Source of the DNA: Magnetospirillum sp. SS-4
GTDB taxonomy: Bacteria > Pseudomonadota > Alphaproteobacteria > Rhodospirillales > Magnetospirillaceae
Direction: 5' to 3'
Length of the DNA stretch: 64,000 nt
Assembly (NCBI RefSeq): GCF_902729425.1
Contig: NZ_CACVCH010000092.1
Location: forward strand, 62,001-126,000
Shown here one piece after another: positions 37,135 to 46,618 of the stretch. A program made the translations under genes and the position numbers. Positions within the stretch are counted from its first letter, which is position 1. The number at the start of each line of letters is the position of its first letter. The notes under the pieces are model-generated. The model was not told where the DNA came from, searched no databases, and saw only the letters and a program-made list of their open reading frames with translations.

Positions 37135-38197
37135 ATCCCTGAAGCGGCTGGACGAGGCCGTCGCCGCCGAGGCGATGCGCCGTCACGACCGTTTTCTCGA
37201 CGGAGTCGCCGCCTATCGCCATCACCGCTATCGCCGCGCCCTGCCGCCGGTTCCGGCGGTGTGGAGCCAGGGCAGCACCCGGCTGCTCGATTACCGTCTG
37301 CCGGAAGGGCAGGGGGGGGCGCCGGTGCTGGTGATTCCGTCGTTGATCAACCGCGCCTATATCCTGGACCTGACCGCCAAGCGCTCGCTGATGCGCTACA
37401 TGGCCGCCAAGGGGCTGGCGCCGTTCCTGGTGGACTGGGATGCTCCCGGCGAGGCGGAACGCCGCTTCACCCTCACCGATTACATCGCCGGACGGCTGGA
37501 GGCGGCGCTGGAGCGGGTGGCGGAACTGGCCGGGCGCAAGCCGGCGGTAATCGGCTATTGCATGGGGGGGCTGCTGGCCCTGGCCCTGGCTCAGCGCCGC
37601 CCCGATCTCGTCGCCTCGCTGGTGCTGCTGGCGACGCCGTTCGATTTCGTTGCCGGGCGCGAGGCCAACGCGGTGATGATGCGCGCCCTGGCCGCCCCCA
37701 TGGGCGCCCTGATCGACGCCGCCGGATCAGTTCCGGTCGACATGCTGCAATCCATGTTCGCCAGTCTCGATCCCGGGCTGGCGGGGCGCAAGTTCCAGGC
37801 CTTCGCCCGCCTGCCGGCCCGAAGCGCCCGCGCCCGCGATTTCGTGGCAATGGAGGACTGGGCCAACGACGGCGTCGACCTGGTCGGCCCGGTGGCGCGG
37901 GAATGCCTGTTCGGCTGGTACGGCAACAACGAGCCCGCCCTGGGCGAATGGCGGATTGCGGGTCGGCCGGTCCTGCCCGAGGAGGTGGCGGCCCCCAGCC
38001 TGCTGATGATTCCGCACCGCGATAGAATCGTACCTCCCATGTCCGCTCTACCGTTGGCAGAACGGCTGCCAAATGCGAAACTGACCATGCTGGACGGCGG
38101 CCATGTGGGGATGCTGACCGGCCCGCGCGCCAAGACCGAGGTCTACGGCCCCCTTGTCCGATGGTTGAAGAGAACTGACCAGTTGCGTAAGTCCTGA
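36941..38197 (+). CDS. Polyhydroxyalkanoate synthase-like alpha/beta hydrolase
   Basis: This protein of about 418 residues has the PHA synthase lipase-box variant GYCMGG with nucleophile C207, a candidate acid D361 in HRDRIVPP and H388 in GGHVGML, i.e. the Cys-Asp-His triad that polymerises hydroxyacyl-CoA. It is shorter than class I PhaC (about 590 residues) and nearer class III in size. The start is uncertain: ATG 36941 (or 36926) keeps a family-like GPRPLPLHL segment but overlaps the preceding gene by about 194 bases; ATG 37001 and 37172 are later options. Downstream phaA and phaB would supply its substrate. Confidence 0.85.
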   Translation: MSGQHRPPSRTGPRPLPLHLMTHASTMMSSRSALPLLKDGSLAWKPHLAEGAAALTASLDAAGPESLKRLDEAVAAEAMRRHDRFLDGVAAYRHHRYRRALPPVPAVWSQGSTRLLDYRLPEGQGGAPVLVIPSLINRAYILDLTAKRSLMRYMAAKGLAPFLVDWDAPGEAERRFTLTDYIAGRLEAALERVAELAGRKPAVIGYCMGGLLALALAQRRPDLVASLVLLATPFDFVAGREANAVMMRALAAPMGALIDAAGSVPVDMLQSMFASLDPGLAGRKFQAFARLPARSARARDFVAMEDWANDGVDLVGPVARECLFGWYGNNEPALGEWRIAGRPVLPEEVAAPSLLMIPHRDRIVPPMSALPLAERLPNAKLTMLDGGHVGMLTGPRAKTEVYGPLVRWLKRTDQLRKS

Positions 38198-38283
38198 CCA
38201 AAGCAGTATGACACATGGGTGATTGCCTTGTTTGGAATCACACCAGTGAGCGGATTATTATCCACCGAGGAGAAACACAGCTC

Positions 38284-39456
38284 ATGACCGACATCGTTAT
38301 CGCCGCCGCCACCCGCACCCCCATCGGCTCGTTCTCGGGCTCGCTCGGCGGGTTGCAGGCCTCCGCCCTTGGTGAGATCGTCATCCGCAGCGTGCTCGAT
38401 CGCGCCAAGGTCGACGCCGCCGAAGTCAACGAAGTGATCATGGGCCAGATCCTGACCGCCGGCTGCGGCCAGAACACCGCCCGCCAGGCCGCCCTGGGCG
38501 CCGGCATTCCGGCCGAGGCGACCGCCATGGCCATCAACCAGCTGTGCGGCTCCGGCCTTCGCGCGGTGGCCCTCGGCATGCAGGCCATCAAGAATGGTGA
38601 CGCCTCGATCATCATCGCCGGCGGCCAGGAAAGCATGACCAACGCCCAGCATGCCGCCCATCTGCGCAACGGCACCAAGATGGGGTCGCTGGAATTCATC
38701 GACACCATGCTGAAGGACGGCCTGACCTGCGCCTTCAACGGCTACCACATGGGCACCACCGCCGAGAACGTGGCCGAGAAGTGGCAGCTGACCCGCGAGG
38801 AGCAGGACGCCTTCGCCGTCGCCAGCCAGAACAAGGCCGAGGCCGCCATCAAGGCTGGTCGCTTCAAGGACGAGATCACCCCGGTCAAGATCATGGTGAA
38901 GAAGGAAGAGAGGCTGTTCGACACCGACGAGTTCCCCCGCCTGGGCGCCACCGTCGAGGGAATGGCCAAGTTGCGTCCCGCCTTCTCCAAGACCGGCACC
39001 GTCACCGCCGGCAATGCGTCCGGCATCAACGACGGCGCCGCCGCCCTGCTGCTGATGACCGCCGCCGAGGCCACCCGCCGCGGCATCACGCCGCTGGCCC
39101 GCATCGCGTCGTGGGCCACCGCCGGCGTCGACCCCGCCATCATGGGCACCGGCCCGATCCCCGCCTCGCGCAAGGCCCTGGAAAAGGCCGGCTGGAAGCA
39201 TGCCGACCTCGACCTGATCGAGGCCAACGAGGCCTTCGCCGCCCAGGCCCTGGCCGTCAACAAGGACATGGGCTGGGACGTCTCGAAGGTCAACGTCAAC
39301 GGCGGCGCCATCGCCCTTGGCCACCCCATCGGCGCTTCGGGCGCCCGCGTCCTGGTCACCTTGCTGCACGAGATGCAGAAGCGCGGCAGCAAGAAGGGGC
39401 TGGCGACCTTGTGCATCGGCGGCGGCATGGGCATCGCGCTGACCGTCGAACGCTGA
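38284..39456 (+). CDS. phaA: Acetyl-CoA acetyltransferase (PHB biosynthesis)
   Basis: The 390-residue biosynthetic thiolase makes acetoacetyl-CoA from two acetyl-CoA. Nucleophile Cys lies in [11 protein letters not shown] near residue 88, with [11 protein letters not shown], the His in [10 protein letters not shown] and the final Cys in LCIGGGMG. The ATG at 38284 is preceded by GAGGAG. It is followed by a hairpin and then phaB. Confidence 0.95.
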   Translation: MTDIVIAAATRTPIGSFSGSLGGLQASALGEIVIRSVLDRAKVDAAEVNEVIMGQILTAGCGQNTARQAALGAGIPAEATAMAINQLCGSGLRAVALGMQAIKNGDASIIIAGGQESMTNAQHAAHLRNGTKMGSLEFIDTMLKDGLTCAFNGYHMGTTAENVAEKWQLTREEQDAFAVASQNKAEAAIKAGRFKDEITPVKIMVKKEERLFDTDEFPRLGATVEGMAKLRPAFSKTGTVTAGNASGINDGAAALLLMTAAEATRRGITPLARIASWATAGVDPAIMGTGPIPASRKALEKAGWKHADLDLIEANEAFAAQALAVNKDMGWDVSKVNVNGGAIALGHPIGASGARVLVTLLHEMQKRGSKKGLATLCIGGGMGIALTVER

Positions 39457-39469
39457 GGCCAACCATATC

Positions 39470-39498
39470 GGGGAGCCGCGCCCGCCCGGCGGCTCCCC
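39470..39498 (+). terminator. Hairpin between phaA and phaB
   Basis: GGGGAGCCGC and GCGGCTCCCC form a perfect 10-bp stem around a 9-base loop, followed by TTCCTTT. It may act as a partial terminator that sets the phaA:phaB ratio, or protect the phaA 3' end. Confidence 0.65.
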
Positions 39499-39583
39499 TT
39501 CCTTTCAATCGGGTGGAACTCGATCAGGCCGGGATCAACACGGCAAAAAGAGTCGAGCGGAGACATAGCAAGAGGAGAAGCCC

Positions 39584-40306
39584 ATGGGGCGTTTAGCAGT
39601 TGTGACCGGCGGCACCCGCGGCATCGGCCGCGCCATTTCCGTCACCCTCAAGAATGCCGGCTACAAGGTCGTGGCCAATTACGGCGGCAATGACGAGGCG
39701 GCCCGCAAGTTCACCGAGGAAACCGGCATTCCCTCGCTGAAGTGGGACGTGAGCAGCTATGCCGCCTGCGAGGTCGCCATCGCCAAGATCACCGCCGAGC
39801 ATGGACCCATCGAGATCGTGGTCAACAATGCCGGCATCACCCGCGACGGCACCTTGCACCGGATGACCTACCAGATGTGGGAAGAGGTCATTCACACCAA
39901 TCTCAGTTCGTGCTTCAACATGGCCCGTCTGGTGATCGAGTCCATGCGCGACCGCGGTTTTGGCCGCATCGTCAACATCGGTTCCATCAACGGCCAGGCC
40001 GGCCAGTACGGCCAGGTCAACTACGCCGCCGCCAAGTCGGGCATCCACGGATTCACCAAGGCCCTGGCCCAGGAAGGCGCCGCCAAGAACATCACCGTCA
40101 ACGCCATTGCGCCCGGCTATGTCGATACCGACATGGTGCGCGCCGTTCCGCCGGCGGTGCTGGAAAAGATCATCGCCAAGATCCCGGTGGGTCGCCTGGG
40201 CCGTGCCGAGGATATCGCCCGCTGCGTCATGTTCCTGATCGCCGACGAGGCCGATTTCATCACCGGTTCGACCCTGTCGGTCAACGGCGGCCAGCACATG
40301 TACTGA
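39584..40306 (+). CDS. phaB: Acetoacetyl-CoA reductase
   Basis: This 240-residue short-chain dehydrogenase reduces acetoacetyl-CoA to (R)-3-hydroxybutyryl-CoA with NADPH. It has the cofactor motif GGTRGIGRAI near residues 9-18, NNAGITRD, the catalytic Ser in GSINGQ, YAAAK, and the PhaB-type IAPGYVDTDMV. The ATG has GAGGAG 6 bases upstream. A strong terminator follows. Confidence 0.95.
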   Translation: MGRLAVVTGGTRGIGRAISVTLKNAGYKVVANYGGNDEAARKFTEETGIPSLKWDVSSYAACEVAIAKITAEHGPIEIVVNNAGITRDGTLHRMTYQMWEEVIHTNLSSCFNMARLVIESMRDRGFGRIVNIGSINGQAGQYGQVNYAAAKSGIHGFTKALAQEGAAKNITVNAIAPGYVDTDMVRAVPPAVLEKIIAKIPVGRLGRAEDIARCVMFLIADEADFITGSTLSVNGGQHMY

Positions 40307-40334
40307 TCCCCGTCCGCCACGGATCGGGACAACC

Positions 40335-40365
40335 AAAGACCCTTCCCCTCGGGAAGGGTCTTTTT
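40335..40365 (+). terminator. Rho-independent terminator after phaB
   Basis: AAAGACCCTTCCC-ctc-GGGAAGGGTCTTT is a 13-bp perfect stem with a 3-base loop and the T-run continues to 40365. This is a textbook terminator ending the PHA unit. Confidence 0.93.
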
Positions 40366-40447
40366 CCATTATTCATACGCTGTTCGCCCGATGCAAAATC
40401 CGGATCGATTGTGCGACTATTCGCCAGGCGGGCAAGGCGAGGCCGGG

Positions 40448-40657
40448 ATGACGGACAAGATGGACGATTGTCTGGACAAGAGGCTGACCGACATCCAGGC
40501 GATGATCGGCTGTCAGGCCCTGTTCCAGGCCTCGATCGCCATCAAGGGGGGGCGCCACTGTTCCGCCATGCACAGTTGCGAGCAGTGGCATGACTGCGCG
40601 TGGGCGCACGGGGCCTTGTGGGGCCGCGTCACCGATCTGTTGTCCCGGCCGAGGTGA
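40448..40657 (+). CDS. Small cysteine-containing protein of unknown function
   Basis: A 69-residue hypothetical with five cysteines (about residues 8, 22, 38, 43 and 49) and several histidines and tryptophans in the second half (MHSCEQWHDCAWAHG). The ATG at 40448 is preceded by GAGGCCGGG; a longer frame starts at 40391. No signal peptide or membrane span. It may bind metal, but no family is recognised and it could be non-coding. Confidence 0.45.
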   Translation: MTDKMDDCLDKRLTDIQAMIGCQALFQASIAIKGGRHCSAMHSCEQWHDCAWAHGALWGRVTDLLSRPR

Positions 40658-40827
40658 CGGTCATGATTGGTATCACTTCGCCATCATGCGGGCATTGCCT
40701 TCGACGGTTGGCGGGGCGCATATTCATTCGGTCATGGGGCATCCGGAGTATAGCTGGCCATGGACATCCTGCCTGAACGGATGGGGGCGAAGCGTTCGGA
40801 GGCGGAGGCCGTGCCCCGGTTCCGGCG

Positions 40828-41943
40828 ATGAGTCTCGGCCCCGAGGCGCTCGCCCAGTCCCGCAAGATCCTGGTGGCGGTCATCGACGCCAATGCCGAGC
40901 ATCGCCAGCAGGTGGCGCGGGCGCTGACCTCGTTCTATCAGGTCGCTGATTTTCCGCTGTTCGACCACGCCATGGAGCAACTGGCCCACAGCCATCCCTG
41001 CGCCATCCTGCTGGACGAAATGGCGGCGTCGCGCTCGGGCGGCGATCCGGTCCGGACCATTCGGCGGCTGATGCCGGGGGTTCCGGTCATCCGGACCCTC
41101 AACCGCTCGATCCCCCATGGCGGCGATGCGGCCCAGGGCGCCGACGCCTGCCTGGAAAAGCCGTTCCGGCGTTCGTCGTTGATCCGGGTCATCTCCGGAC
41201 TGGTCAATAAGGCGGTGGAAGCCCGGTGGGACACCCTGGCGCCGCAATACCGCGATTCGCTGAAGCGCACGGTGGACAGCTTCAACTCGATCTCGGATCT
41301 GATCGACCGGGGCGAACCGCTGGTCTATCGGGACGTCAACGCCGCCTGCGCCCCCCTGGTGGACGCGGTCAGCAATCACGACTTCAAGGTGATCCTGGAC
41401 AACGTCAAGGGACACGACAACTATTCCTACGTTCATTCCTTGCGGGTGGCGACGCTGCTGTCGCTGTTCGGCCACACCATCGGCCTCAAGGGCGAGGACA
41501 TGAGCCTGCTGGCCAGCGGCGGTCTGGTCCACGACATCGGCAAGATGAAGATTCCGCACGAGGTGCTGAACAAGCCCGGCCGCCTCGACGACGACGAATT
41601 GAAGGTGATGCGCAGTCACGTTCCCAAGAGCGTTGATTACCTCAAGTTATGTGAAACCCTGCCCAAGGGGGTGATCACCATCGCCGAGCAGCATCACGAG
41701 AAGCTGGACGGCACCGGCTATCCCAACGGTCTCAAGGGTACGCAGCTGAACGAACTGGCCCGCATGGCCGCCATCGTCGATATCTTCAGCGCCCTGACCG
41801 ACCGGCGCGTCTATAAGGAACCCATGGCTCCGGAAGACGCCCTGGCGCTGATGAGCGATCGCATGGCCAGCGATATCGACCAGAAATTGCTGACCCTGTT
41901 CAAGGGAATGCTGCTGGACGCCGTATCCGGACAAGCCGGCTGA
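40828..41943 (+). CDS. Response regulator with HD-GYP domain (c-di-GMP phosphodiesterase)
   Basis: The 371-residue protein has an N-terminal receiver (about 13-130; phospho-Asp candidate in ILLDEMA near residue 62, Lys in EKPF) and a C-terminal HD-GYP domain. Catalytic signatures are VHSLRVA, HDIGKMKIP near residue 235, and HHEKLDGTGYPNGLKG near residue 290. HD-GYP enzymes hydrolyse c-di-GMP. It is monocistronic; about 170 bases of non-coding DNA precede it (40658-40827). Confidence 0.9.
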   Translation: MSLGPEALAQSRKILVAVIDANAEHRQQVARALTSFYQVADFPLFDHAMEQLAHSHPCAILLDEMAASRSGGDPVRTIRRLMPGVPVIRTLNRSIPHGGDAAQGADACLEKPFRRSSLIRVISGLVNKAVEARWDTLAPQYRDSLKRTVDSFNSISDLIDRGEPLVYRDVNAACAPLVDAVSNHDFKVILDNVKGHDNYSYVHSLRVATLLSLFGHTIGLKGEDMSLLASGGLVHDIGKMKIPHEVLNKPGRLDDDELKVMRSHVPKSVDYLKLCETLPKGVITIAEQHHEKLDGTGYPNGLKGTQLNELARMAAIVDIFSALTDRRVYKEPMAPEDALALMSDRMASDIDQKLLTLFKGMLLDAVSGQAG

Positions 41944-42135
41944 GGTCGCATCCTCTACCAAAGAATGGGGAGTTAATACTTAAGGGGTGGGCCTTGCTCC
42001 GCTTCGGCGGTATTTCTGGCCGCCTCCGTTACACGGTCTTACAAAATCTTCCCCTTCGTCGCTGGCCCGTCGAGACCATCGGGATAATGATCGGATATAG
42101 ATCAGATGCTTCTGATGTTATGGGAACAAGCGGAC

Positions 42136-42327
42136 ATGAACGCCTCGCTCATCGAAATCATCGGCAGCGCCATCGTCGCGGCACGGCAGGTCGGGCTGGA
42201 CCGGGGCGAGGAGATCGATGCGGCCCGCGCCGTTCTGCTGGCCCTGGACCCGTCCCTGACCCCCGGCGTCGCCCGTATCCTGGTCGAACAGCTTTGCCCG
42301 TCCGCCGAAGTGGACGCCGCCGCCTGA
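42136..42327 (+). CDS. Small protein of unknown function
   Basis: A 63-residue, mostly helical, slightly acidic protein (MNASLIEIIGSAIV onward) with one cysteine near the C-terminus. An in-frame ATG at 42106 would add ten residues. Regular amphipathic composition and codon use like its neighbours support coding, but there is no family and no strong ribosome site. It converges on serB, 4 bases from its stop. Confidence 0.5.
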   Translation: MNASLIEIIGSAIVAARQVGLDRGEEIDAARAVLLALDPSLTPGVARILVEQLCPSAEVDAAA

Positions 42328-42331
42328 CGAT

Positions 42332-43237
42332 TCAGTCGCGGGATGTCACCCAATCCTCGTCGCGGTAGCCCTGGGCGTACAGCAGGGCGGTGAGGTCGCC
42401 GTGATCGATGCGGGTGCGCGCCTCGGCCGCCACCACCGGCTTGGCGTGGAAGGCGACGCCCAATCCGGCGGCCCGCAGCATGTCGAGATCGTTGGCGCCG
42501 TCGCCCACCGCCACCGCCAGATGCGGCGTGATTCCCAACTCGGCCGAGACTGCGTTCAAGGTCGCCAGCTTGGCCTCGCGGCCGATGATGGTATCGCCCA
42601 CCTGGCCGGTCAACCGGCCATTCTCGGCGATCAGTTCGTTGGCGATGTCGCGGTCGAAGCCGCAGGATTGGCGGACCCGCGAGGTGAAGAAGCGGAAGCC
42701 CCCCGACACCAGCACGGCAAAGGCGCCGTGACCGGTCATGGTGCGGACCAGGACGTGGGCGCCAGGGGTGAATTCGATCCGGTCCCAGGTCTTGGACAGG
42801 CAATCCTCGGACAGCCCCTTCAGCAGGCCAACCCGCTCGCGCAACGCCGCCTCGAAGCCGATCTCGCCATTCATGGCCCGCGCGGTGATGCGGGCGATGT
42901 GGTCCTTGAGGCCGGCGAAATCCGCCAGTTCGTCCAGGGTCTCGCCGGTCACCATGGTGGAGTCCATGTCGGCGACCAGCAGGCGCTTGCGGCGGCCGTC
43001 CAGCGGCTGCGCCACCACGTCCACCGCCCAGCCTTCCAGGATGCGGGTGGCGATGGAATCGGCCTGACCGGTCTCCAGCCCGGCGAAGGTCAGGTCGCAG
43101 GCCCGCTCGGGCGACAGCCAATCGGCGGCGCCGACCTCGGCCCCCAGGGCGCGCAGCGCTCCCCGCACCTCGAACACCAGCGACGAATCGAGCCCGTCCA
43201 CCCCGTGTCCGGCGATCAGGGTCAGAACCTTGTCCAT
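42332..43237 (-). CDS. serB: Phosphoserine phosphatase
   Basis: This 301-residue HAD phosphatase performs the last step of serine synthesis. Motif I is VADMDSTMV near residue 90 (nucleophile Asp), followed by the GETLDELAD segment, motif II VSGGFRFFT, and motif IV VGDGANDLDML near 245. An N-terminal ACT-like regulatory region of about 80 residues precedes the catalytic domain. The ATG at 43237 has GAGG upstream. Confidence 0.94.
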   Translation of the reverse strand: MDKVLTLIAGHGVDGLDSSLVFEVRGALRALGAEVGAADWLSPERACDLTFAGLETGQADSIATRILEGWAVDVVAQPLDGRRKRLLVADMDSTMVTGETLDELADFAGLKDHIARITARAMNGEIGFEAALRERVGLLKGLSEDCLSKTWDRIEFTPGAHVLVRTMTGHGAFAVLVSGGFRFFTSRVRQSCGFDRDIANELIAENGRLTGQVGDTIIGREAKLATLNAVSAELGITPHLAVAVGDGANDLDMLRAAGLGVAFHAKPVVAAEARTRIDHGDLTALLYAQGYRDEDWVTSRD

Positions 43238-43407
43238 GAACGGTCCTCGGGATGATGGGGATGGGGGATAAAGGAGAAGGCGGCTTCGTTTACCGCATTG
43301 CAGCATGGAATGGCAAGCAAGAACCGGTCTGGCGGGACGCGAGAACGCTTGGCGAGGGCGATGGCATCGACTATGACGAAGGCTTCCCTGCTTCGGAGGC
43401 TGCTTCC

Positions 43408-44649
43408 GTGCCCGTCCCCGTGCCGTTGCTTCGTCCCTTTCCCGGCCTGCGTCCCACTCCCGACCATGCCGCCCAGGTGGTGGCGCCGCCCTATGACGTG
43501 GTGTCGTCGGACGAGGCCCGGGTCATGGCCGCCGACAGGCCGTTGTCGTTCCTGCACGTTTCCAAGCCGGAAATCGACCTGCCCGAGGGAACCGATCCCC
43601 ATGCGCCGGAGGTCTATGCCAGGGGGGCGGAAACCCTGCGGGCGATGATCCGGGACGGCGTGCTGGTCCAGGACACCCAACCCTGCTTCTATGTCTATCG
43701 CCTGTCCATGGGCGCTCATTTCCAGACCGGAATCGTCGGCGGCGCCTCGGTCGCGGCCTATGACGCCAACCGCATCCGCAAGCATGAATTCACCCGTCCG
43801 GACAAGGAGGACGACCGCGTCCGCCAGACCGATTCATGCAATGCCCAGACCGGCCCGGTGCTGCTGGCCCATCGCGACCATCCCGCCGTGGCCGCTGTCA
43901 TCGCCCGGGTGATCAAGGGACGTCCCGCCTATACCGTGGCGGCCGCCGACAAGGTCATCCACACCTTGTGGGTGATGGACGATCCCGAGATGCAGGAGAC
44001 GGTGACCAAGGCCTTCGACGACATGCCGGCGCTTTATATCGCCGATGGCCACCACCGTTCCGCCGCCGCCTCGCGGGTGGCGGCGATGCGCCGCGGCAAC
44101 GACGGGGGAGGGGCCTGCGAATCCTTTCTGGCGGTCAGCTTCCCCATGACCGAGATGATGATCCTCGACTACAACCGGGTGGTCCGCGACCTGGGCGGCC
44201 ACACCCCGGATAGTTTTCTGGCGGCGGTGGAGAACGCCTTCACGGTCGAGGCCATCGCCGGCCTGGCCCGTCCCGCCTGCTCCCATTGCATCAGCATGTA
44301 TCTGGACGGCCAATGGTACCGGCTGGAGCCGCGCGACCCGCCGCCCGCCGACCCGGTGGCGCGCCTCGACGTCAGCTTGCTGTCGGATCGCCTGCTGGGG
44401 CCGGTCCTCGGCATTGGTGACCTGCGCAAGGACGCCCGCATCGATTTCGTTGGCGGCCGCCGTGGCCTGGGCGAACTGGAGAGGCGGGTGGATTCCGGCG
44501 AGATGGCGGTGGCCTTCGCCATGTATCCCACCTCCATGTCCGATCTGGTGGCCGTCGCCGATTCCGGACAGGTGATGCCGCCGAAATCCACCTGGTTCGA
44601 GCCCAAGCTGGCCGACGGCATGGTCAGCTATCCCCTGGACTGGTGCTGA
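43408..44649 (+). CDS. DUF1015 family protein
   Basis: A 413-residue soluble protein with the DUF1015 hallmarks: FPGLRPTPDHAAQVVAPPYDVV near the N-terminus, RKHEFTRPDKEDDR near 130, and ALYIADGHHRSAAASRV near 215. It starts at GTG 43408 with GGAGG 8 bases upstream. DUF1015 genes often neighbour serine-biosynthesis genes, and here it is divergent from serB, so a role around phosphoserine or phosphoglycerate metabolism is possible. The catalytic activity is not established from sequence. Confidence 0.88.
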   Translation: MPVPVPLLRPFPGLRPTPDHAAQVVAPPYDVVSSDEARVMAADRPLSFLHVSKPEIDLPEGTDPHAPEVYARGAETLRAMIRDGVLVQDTQPCFYVYRLSMGAHFQTGIVGGASVAAYDANRIRKHEFTRPDKEDDRVRQTDSCNAQTGPVLLAHRDHPAVAAVIARVIKGRPAYTVAAADKVIHTLWVMDDPEMQETVTKAFDDMPALYIADGHHRSAAASRVAAMRRGNDGGGACESFLAVSFPMTEMMILDYNRVVRDLGGHTPDSFLAAVENAFTVEAIAGLARPACSHCISMYLDGQWYRLEPRDPPPADPVARLDVSLLSDRLLGPVLGIGDLRKDARIDFVGGRRGLGELERRVDSGEMAVAFAMYPTSMSDLVAVADSGQVMPPKSTWFEPKLADGMVSYPLDWC

Positions 44650-44659
44650 CCCAAGGGAG

Positions 44660-46342
44660 CTATTCCGCCGCCGCGCCGTGTTCGGCCGCCTTCAGGTGGT
44701 CCTTGTAGTACTTGATCCGCTTGGCGGCATCGAGCGACGGCGGCGAGAACAGGTAGCCCTGGGCGTATTCGATGCCGACATCCTGGATGATGGCCATCAT
44801 CTGGCTGTCTTCGACGCATTCGGCGATGGTGGTCATGCCAAGGTCGTGGGTCAGGCCGGTCAGGGCGCGCAGCACCGAACGGCCGCGTTTCTCGCGGGCC
44901 TCGAAGATGTAGGACGAGTCGATCTTGACGTAATCCACCGGCAGGATCTTGAGAATGTCGAAGGCTGATCCGCCCGAGCCGAAATCGTCCAGCGACAGCC
45001 GTACCCCCATCCGCTTGATACGGGCCAGCAGCCGTCTCGCCTCGTCCAGGTTGTAGATGCGGGCGGCGTCCGTGATCTCCAGCACTAGGCGGGAGAGGCA
45101 GGGCTTGTTCAGTTCCAGGATCTTCAGCAGGGCGTGGTAGAAGGCGGGATTGCCGAGCGAGGTGCCGGACACGTTGACCGCGATGGAGGCCAGGGACGAG
45201 ATGTCCTGGGCGGACTTCATGGTGGCCAGCGCCTTCTTCACCGCGATCAGGTCGAATTCGCCGATGACGCCGACATCGGTGGCGAAGGGAATGATCTGCG
45301 ACGGGTTGAAAAAGCCCTTGGCGTGGGCGATGCGGCCGAACGCCTCGTAGGCCAGGACGCCGCCGGTGGCGATGTTGACCATGGGCTGGTAGAGGAAGAC
45401 CAGACTCTCGCCCTTGACCATCTTGCGGAAGTTGCGCACCCGCACCAGGGTGTCTTCCACCGCCGCCGCCGCCCCCTCGGCCAGCGAGGTGATGGCGAAG
45501 CGGGCGCTGTCCCTGATGAAGCCGCCGATTATGAAGGTCAGCGCCTTGCCGATGTCGTCTTGCGACAGCGTCTTGTCGTCCATCTCCAGGGTCGCCGTCT
45601 GCATCTTGAGGTTGGCGCCCTTGACCTTGCCGCCGAACTGCCTGACCACGTCGTTCACCTTCTGGTGAACCGCGCCGGCGGAGATCGACTTGTCGTGGAC
45701 CAGCCCGAAGGCGCGATCGTGCAGCGGCCCGGCCGAGGACTGGCGGACCGAGCATTGCTCAAGCGCGTGGTGAATTGTCGCGAAGAAGCTTTGCAGGATC
45801 GCCGGCTCGCACGCGGTGAAGTTGGACCCCGACAGGTCGAACAGTGTCAGGGTGTAGTCCTCGCCGATTCGGTTGGCCTCGTTCAGGCGCTGCTGCACCA
45901 TCTCGACGAAGCGGACCTTGGGGTCGGTGGCGGGGGCGTTCTCGGAGGGGGCCTCGGCCACCGGCGGCACCCGGGACAGCACCAGATGGTAGCCGGTGGG
46001 GAATTGCGGCAGCTTGATGCCGGCCAGACGCATGCGCGACACCGCGCCGCTGGCCCCGACCATGGTCAGGGGGGTATGGTCCAGCCGTCCGGTGTTGCGC
46101 AGCCGCAGGACCGATTCGGTAAATTTCTTGCGGTCCCGCGCCATGATGAAGTCGGCCAGCGGCCGGCCCAGCAATTCGCCGTCGGAAATTCCGTACAGCG
46201 CCTCACCGGCGCCGGCGGAGTAGGTCACCACGTCGGAATCGTCGAGTTCCAGCAGCAGGTCGGCGCCCGCGAACGCAAAGGCGATGAAGCGGTCGCGCTG
46301 CTGTTTCAGCTTTTCGACAAGCGAATGATCTCCGTCCGCCAT
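44660..46342 (-). CDS. PAS-EAL domain protein (c-di-GMP phosphodiesterase candidate)
   Basis: The 560-residue protein has an N-terminal PAS domain (about 20-130), a middle helical region and a C-terminal EAL domain (about 300-550). EAL motifs are slightly degenerate: YEAFGRI replaces EALLR, while VNVSG, LVLEITD, LDDFGSG, VKIDSSYI, AECVE and QGYLFSPP keep the metal and substrate positions, so activity is plausible. No GGDEF domain and no membrane span are present. I took ATG 46342; the open frame continues far upstream only because it is antisense to livK. It is divergent from livK. Confidence 0.88.
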   Translation of the reverse strand: MADGDHSLVEKLKQQRDRFIAFAFAGADLLLELDDSDVVTYSAGAGEALYGISDGELLGRPLADFIMARDRKKFTESVLRLRNTGRLDHTPLTMVGASGAVSRMRLAGIKLPQFPTGYHLVLSRVPPVAEAPSENAPATDPKVRFVEMVQQRLNEANRIGEDYTLTLFDLSGSNFTACEPAILQSFFATIHHALEQCSVRQSSAGPLHDRAFGLVHDKSISAGAVHQKVNDVVRQFGGKVKGANLKMQTATLEMDDKTLSQDDIGKALTFIIGGFIRDSARFAITSLAEGAAAAVEDTLVRVRNFRKMVKGESLVFLYQPMVNIATGGVLAYEAFGRIAHAKGFFNPSQIIPFATDVGVIGEFDLIAVKKALATMKSAQDISSLASIAVNVSGTSLGNPAFYHALLKILELNKPCLSRLVLEITDAARIYNLDEARRLLARIKRMGVRLSLDDFGSGGSAFDILKILPVDYVKIDSSYIFEAREKRGRSVLRALTGLTHDLGMTTIAECVEDSQMMAIIQDVGIEYAQGYLFSPPSLDAAKRIKYYKDHLKAAEHGAAAE

Positions 46343-46431
46343 GACGATGCGTTCTCCCGGTGCCGCCTTTCCCCAAAGGACAGCTTCTCCCTTTTTGACG
46401 TTACAATCGGTCACGTTTAGTTTCAAGTTGT

Positions 46432-46520
46432 TTGCGTAACGATTCTCCGTAACCATACGCAAGGATGGGGTAATCGCCGGGGGATCGTCCGCAATCAGCA
46501 AATCGGTACGCAATTGCGTA
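46432..46520. promoter_or_regulatory. Repeated TTGCGTA/TACGCAA operator half-sites upstream of livK
   Basis: TTGCGTA occurs at 46432-46438, its complement TACGCAA at 46456-46462, and both arms meet in the perfect palindrome TACGCAATTGCGTA at 46507-46520. The block sits about 100-190 bases upstream of livK and 90-180 bases upstream of the divergent PAS-EAL gene. Four half-sites of one 7-mer in 90 bases suggest binding of a dimeric or oligomeric regulator. The rest of 46343-46618 holds no gene. Confidence 0.55.
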
Positions 46521-46618
46521 TTTTTTTGTGGCGGAACGGGTTGCTCTCGGGTTAAATACCCCCTTAGATTGGCTACGCGGCGATATAAGCCGTGAGCTGC
46601 TTCTGGGAGGAAATAAGG

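Noticed and set aside
46529-46545. Sigma-54 promoter upstream of livK (TGGCGGAACGGGTTGCT)
   Set aside because: The GG and GC elements are 11 bases apart instead of the required 10, and the -24 element lacks the usual CAC.
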